From Chitinophagaceae bacterium (GTDB taxonomy: Bacteria > Bacteroidota > Bacteroidia > Chitinophagales > Chitinophagaceae), in contig JADKJC010000005.1 in the NCBI GenBank assembly GCA_016722465.1, positions 1 to 64,000 of the forward strand: a DNA stretch of 64,000 nucleotides, read 5' to 3'. The position numbers and the translations under genes were made by a program. The notes under the pieces are model-generated. The model saw only the letters and a list, made by a program, of their open reading frames with translations, made no database searches and had not been told where the DNA came from. Below are positions 62,170 through 64,000 of this stretch, in pieces (position 1 is the first letter of the stretch; every line of letters starts with the position of its first letter).

Positions 62170-63782
62170 TTATTTTTTTACACGAATCCAATCAATGTCT
62201 GCAAATCCGGCATCGTTGGTTGCTGCTGTTCTCGTACAGAAAAAACCAACTGTTGCACCAATCCATTTGCCCGGCACTGCAGTGAACCTTTCGGGTATGT
62301 TTGTAAATGTAACATTATCGGTGCTGTAAGTGAAAGTACATACCGCAGCGCTGTCTACAGACAATCCCAAATAAATATCGCCGGTATTGATCCCGGAAAT
62401 TATTTTTTCTGTTTCCATGTTTCCTTTATCTGCATTTATGCAGGTATTATAAGTAAGGTAAACAGCCCCCTCGTTTTTCACCAGGGAAATATAAGCATAG
62501 CTGGTACCCATTACAAGCAGCCCAACTCTTTCACCTACTGTCCTGGATGTAAAAGATAATTTTGAAACAATGCTGAATTTTTGCGCCGGAAATTTTTGCT
62601 GTAATATATTGGGAAGCTCCCATAAATTTTTAAGCATCTCATTTTGTAAAACAGCATTCATCCTGAGTACACCTGCAGCCGGATGAAAGAATGCCCAGTT
62701 GGATTTTGGATTGGCATTCCATTGCCATTGCAAACCCAATTTACTGTCATTAAATTCATCACTCGCCTGGATGAAGACTGCAGGATGTTTTTTTGTGATG
62801 AAGGTATTTTGTACTCCAATACCGGCTCTCCAATTCCATCTCTATCGGTATCCATTCCAATTACCGGCCAGTCGTTTTTCCATTGCATGGGTTGCAGGTG
62901 TACAATCCGTCCATAAGCCCCTTTGTCCTGGAAATGAATGAACCAGTCTTCATTGGCGCTGTTGTGTATCCATGCACCCTGGTGTGGGCCATTCAAAGTT
63001 GAATTGCCTTGCTGCAGTACAATTTTTCTTTCATAAGGGCCATAAATGGATTTGCTGCGTAAGACAGTTTGCCAACCGGTACTTACTCCACCTGCCGGGG
63101 CAAAAATGTAATAGTACCCATTGCGTTTATACAACTTTGGCCCTTCTATGGTGGGATCAAGTGCATGCCCGTCATAAACCAATACAGCGTTACTGATCAC
63201 TTTTTCAGCTGCAGTATTCAGTTCTTTCACTACTAAAATACTTTTAAAACCAGCACGGCTTCCTGCATAAGCATGCACGAGGTACACTTTACCGTTATCA
63301 TCCCATAGCGGGCAGGGGTCGATCAATCCTTTTCCTGCTTCCACTAATATTGGTATTGACCATGGCCCGGTGACCTGCTTTGCCTTTGTTACATAAATTC
63401 CATAGTCAGGGTCGGGATAGAAAATATAAAACTCATTATTATGAAAGCGAATTGAAGGTGCCCATACACCATTACCGTGCTGCGGCCTGTCGAACACGTC
63501 TGCAGGCAATTGTTGCTGAAGTGCATGAGCGATGATAGACCAATGTACCAGGTCTTTACTATGGAGGATGGGTAATCCCGGAACAGCATTAAAACTGGAA
63601 GCCACCATGTAATAATTGGCTCCAACGCTAATTACATCAGGATCACTGTAATCTGCATGAATGATCGGGTTTTGATAAGTTTGATATTCTGCTTGTTTTA
63701 CAACACTATGTTGCTGTGCATTCAGCAACACAGGAGTTACAAAAAAAACAATGTTCGATATAAATCTTGCGATGATGTTCAT
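62170..63782 (-). CDS. Glycoside hydrolase family 43 (arabinofuranosidase/xylosidase-like), one frameshift
   Basis: About 537 residues when rejoined. A signal peptide precedes a five-bladed propeller: NPIIHADYSDPDVISVG (general base Asp), GLIDPCPLWDDNGKVYLVHA (pKa-modulating Asp) and TIEGPKLYKRNGYYYIFAPAGG (acid Glu). The C-terminal beta-sandwich (VSKLSFTSRTVGERVGLLVM, FADIDWIRVKK) resembles the GH43 C2 domain. Frames 62658-63782 and 62170-62739 break at seven T (62788-62794). With eight, the coding strand reads QKKHPAVFIQASDEFNDSKLGLQWQWN and the C2 domain follows. It probably trims arabinose, xylose or galactose side chains of pectin. It starts 25 bp after the CE8 gene at the window end. 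Confidence 0.85.
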
Positions 63783-63807
63783 TTCAAAAGAGATGTACTT
63801 TAATCAA

Positions 63808-64000
63808 TTATTGCACATAAGGTTTCCATGTTCCCAAAATATTTTCGATGGTAAATTTTTTCACTTCTTCCTCTGTTAATTGCCTTGCCCAGTTTACCCT
63901 TTTGGCAGTATCAGCACCCGGCCCATAATTTTTATACTCGGCATACCTTGCAGTGGCTTCATTATTCGGGTTCTTCCAGTTATTCCAGCCTTCGGGCACA
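63808..64000 (-). CDS. Pectin methylesterase (CE8), C-terminal end only
   Basis: The last ~63 residues of a gene that continues past the window. The text PEGWNNWKNPNNEATARYAEY, then YGPGADTAKRVNWARQLT and a final ENILGTWKPYVQ match the C-terminus of bacterial pectinesterases (the W-x-NW and YGPGA motifs). It would be the second CE8 of the locus, after the CE8-PL10 fusion. It lies upstream of GH43 in the same direction, so the operon extends beyond the window. Confidence 0.8.
   Translation of the reverse strand, partial: VPEGWNNWKNPNNEATARYAEYKNYGPGADTAKRVNWARQLTEEEVKKFTIENILGTWKPYVQ

Overview
The window comes from a Bacteroidota chromosome, most likely the Chitinophagaceae or a close relative. 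The signs are a SusC/SusD pair, several proteins with type IX secretion (T9SS) C-terminal sorting domains of both type A and type B, a Bacteroidota-style pectin utilisation locus and AT-rich intergenic DNA. No rRNA, tRNA, CRISPR array, transposase or phage gene was seen.

Layout. Positions 1-2418 hold the 3' part of a repetitive T9SS type-B surface protein built from 104-residue (312-nt) tandem repeats. Positions 2607-5154 hold gnd (6-phosphogluconate dehydrogenase, one frameshift), a small membrane protein and the decayed remains of pgl (6-phosphogluconolactonase). Positions 5347-30515 hold four giant secreted surface proteins (about 1480-2630 aa), three on the minus strand and one on the plus strand, all ending in T9SS type-A sorting domains. 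The three minus-strand genes share a nearly identical 1.28-kb module with a mosaic pattern of variants, which suggests gene conversion.

Positions 31078-64000 form a complete pectin/galacturonate locus. Depolymerisation and deacylation: PL1, CE8-PL10, CE12-GH28, GH105, GH43, an alpha/beta-hydrolase esterase and a second CE8 cut by the window end. Outer-membrane uptake: SusC/SusD. Inner-membrane uptake: an ExuT-type MFS transporter. Galacturonate branch: UxaC, UxaB, UxaA. Unsaturated-uronate branch: KduI, KduD. Both branches meet at 2-keto-3-deoxygluconate, which KdgK and KdgA convert to pyruvate and glyceraldehyde-3-phosphate. kdgK and the tagaturonate reductase gene each have a second, interrupted copy, and there is a third, heavily decayed kdgK fragment.

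Regulation. Nine copies of a LacI-family-like operator (core GCAA-A/T-CG-A/T-T, usually preceded by TTTAC) lie in intergenic gaps: kdgA/kdgK, pectate lyase, uxaB, kduD, susC, and also upstream of three of the four giant surface-protein genes. This suggests that the adhesins and pectin catabolism belong to one regulon. No regulator gene lies in the window.

Sequence quality. At least seven otherwise intact genes are broken by a one-base change, mostly in homopolymers (gnd, the 27.3-kb adhesin, kdgA, the second kdgK, GH105, GH43, the first repeat protein). This looks more like indel error in the assembly than decay, and the affected genes are annotated as single genes with the break noted. The pgl remnant and the third kdgK fragment have large internal deletions and are real pseudogenes.
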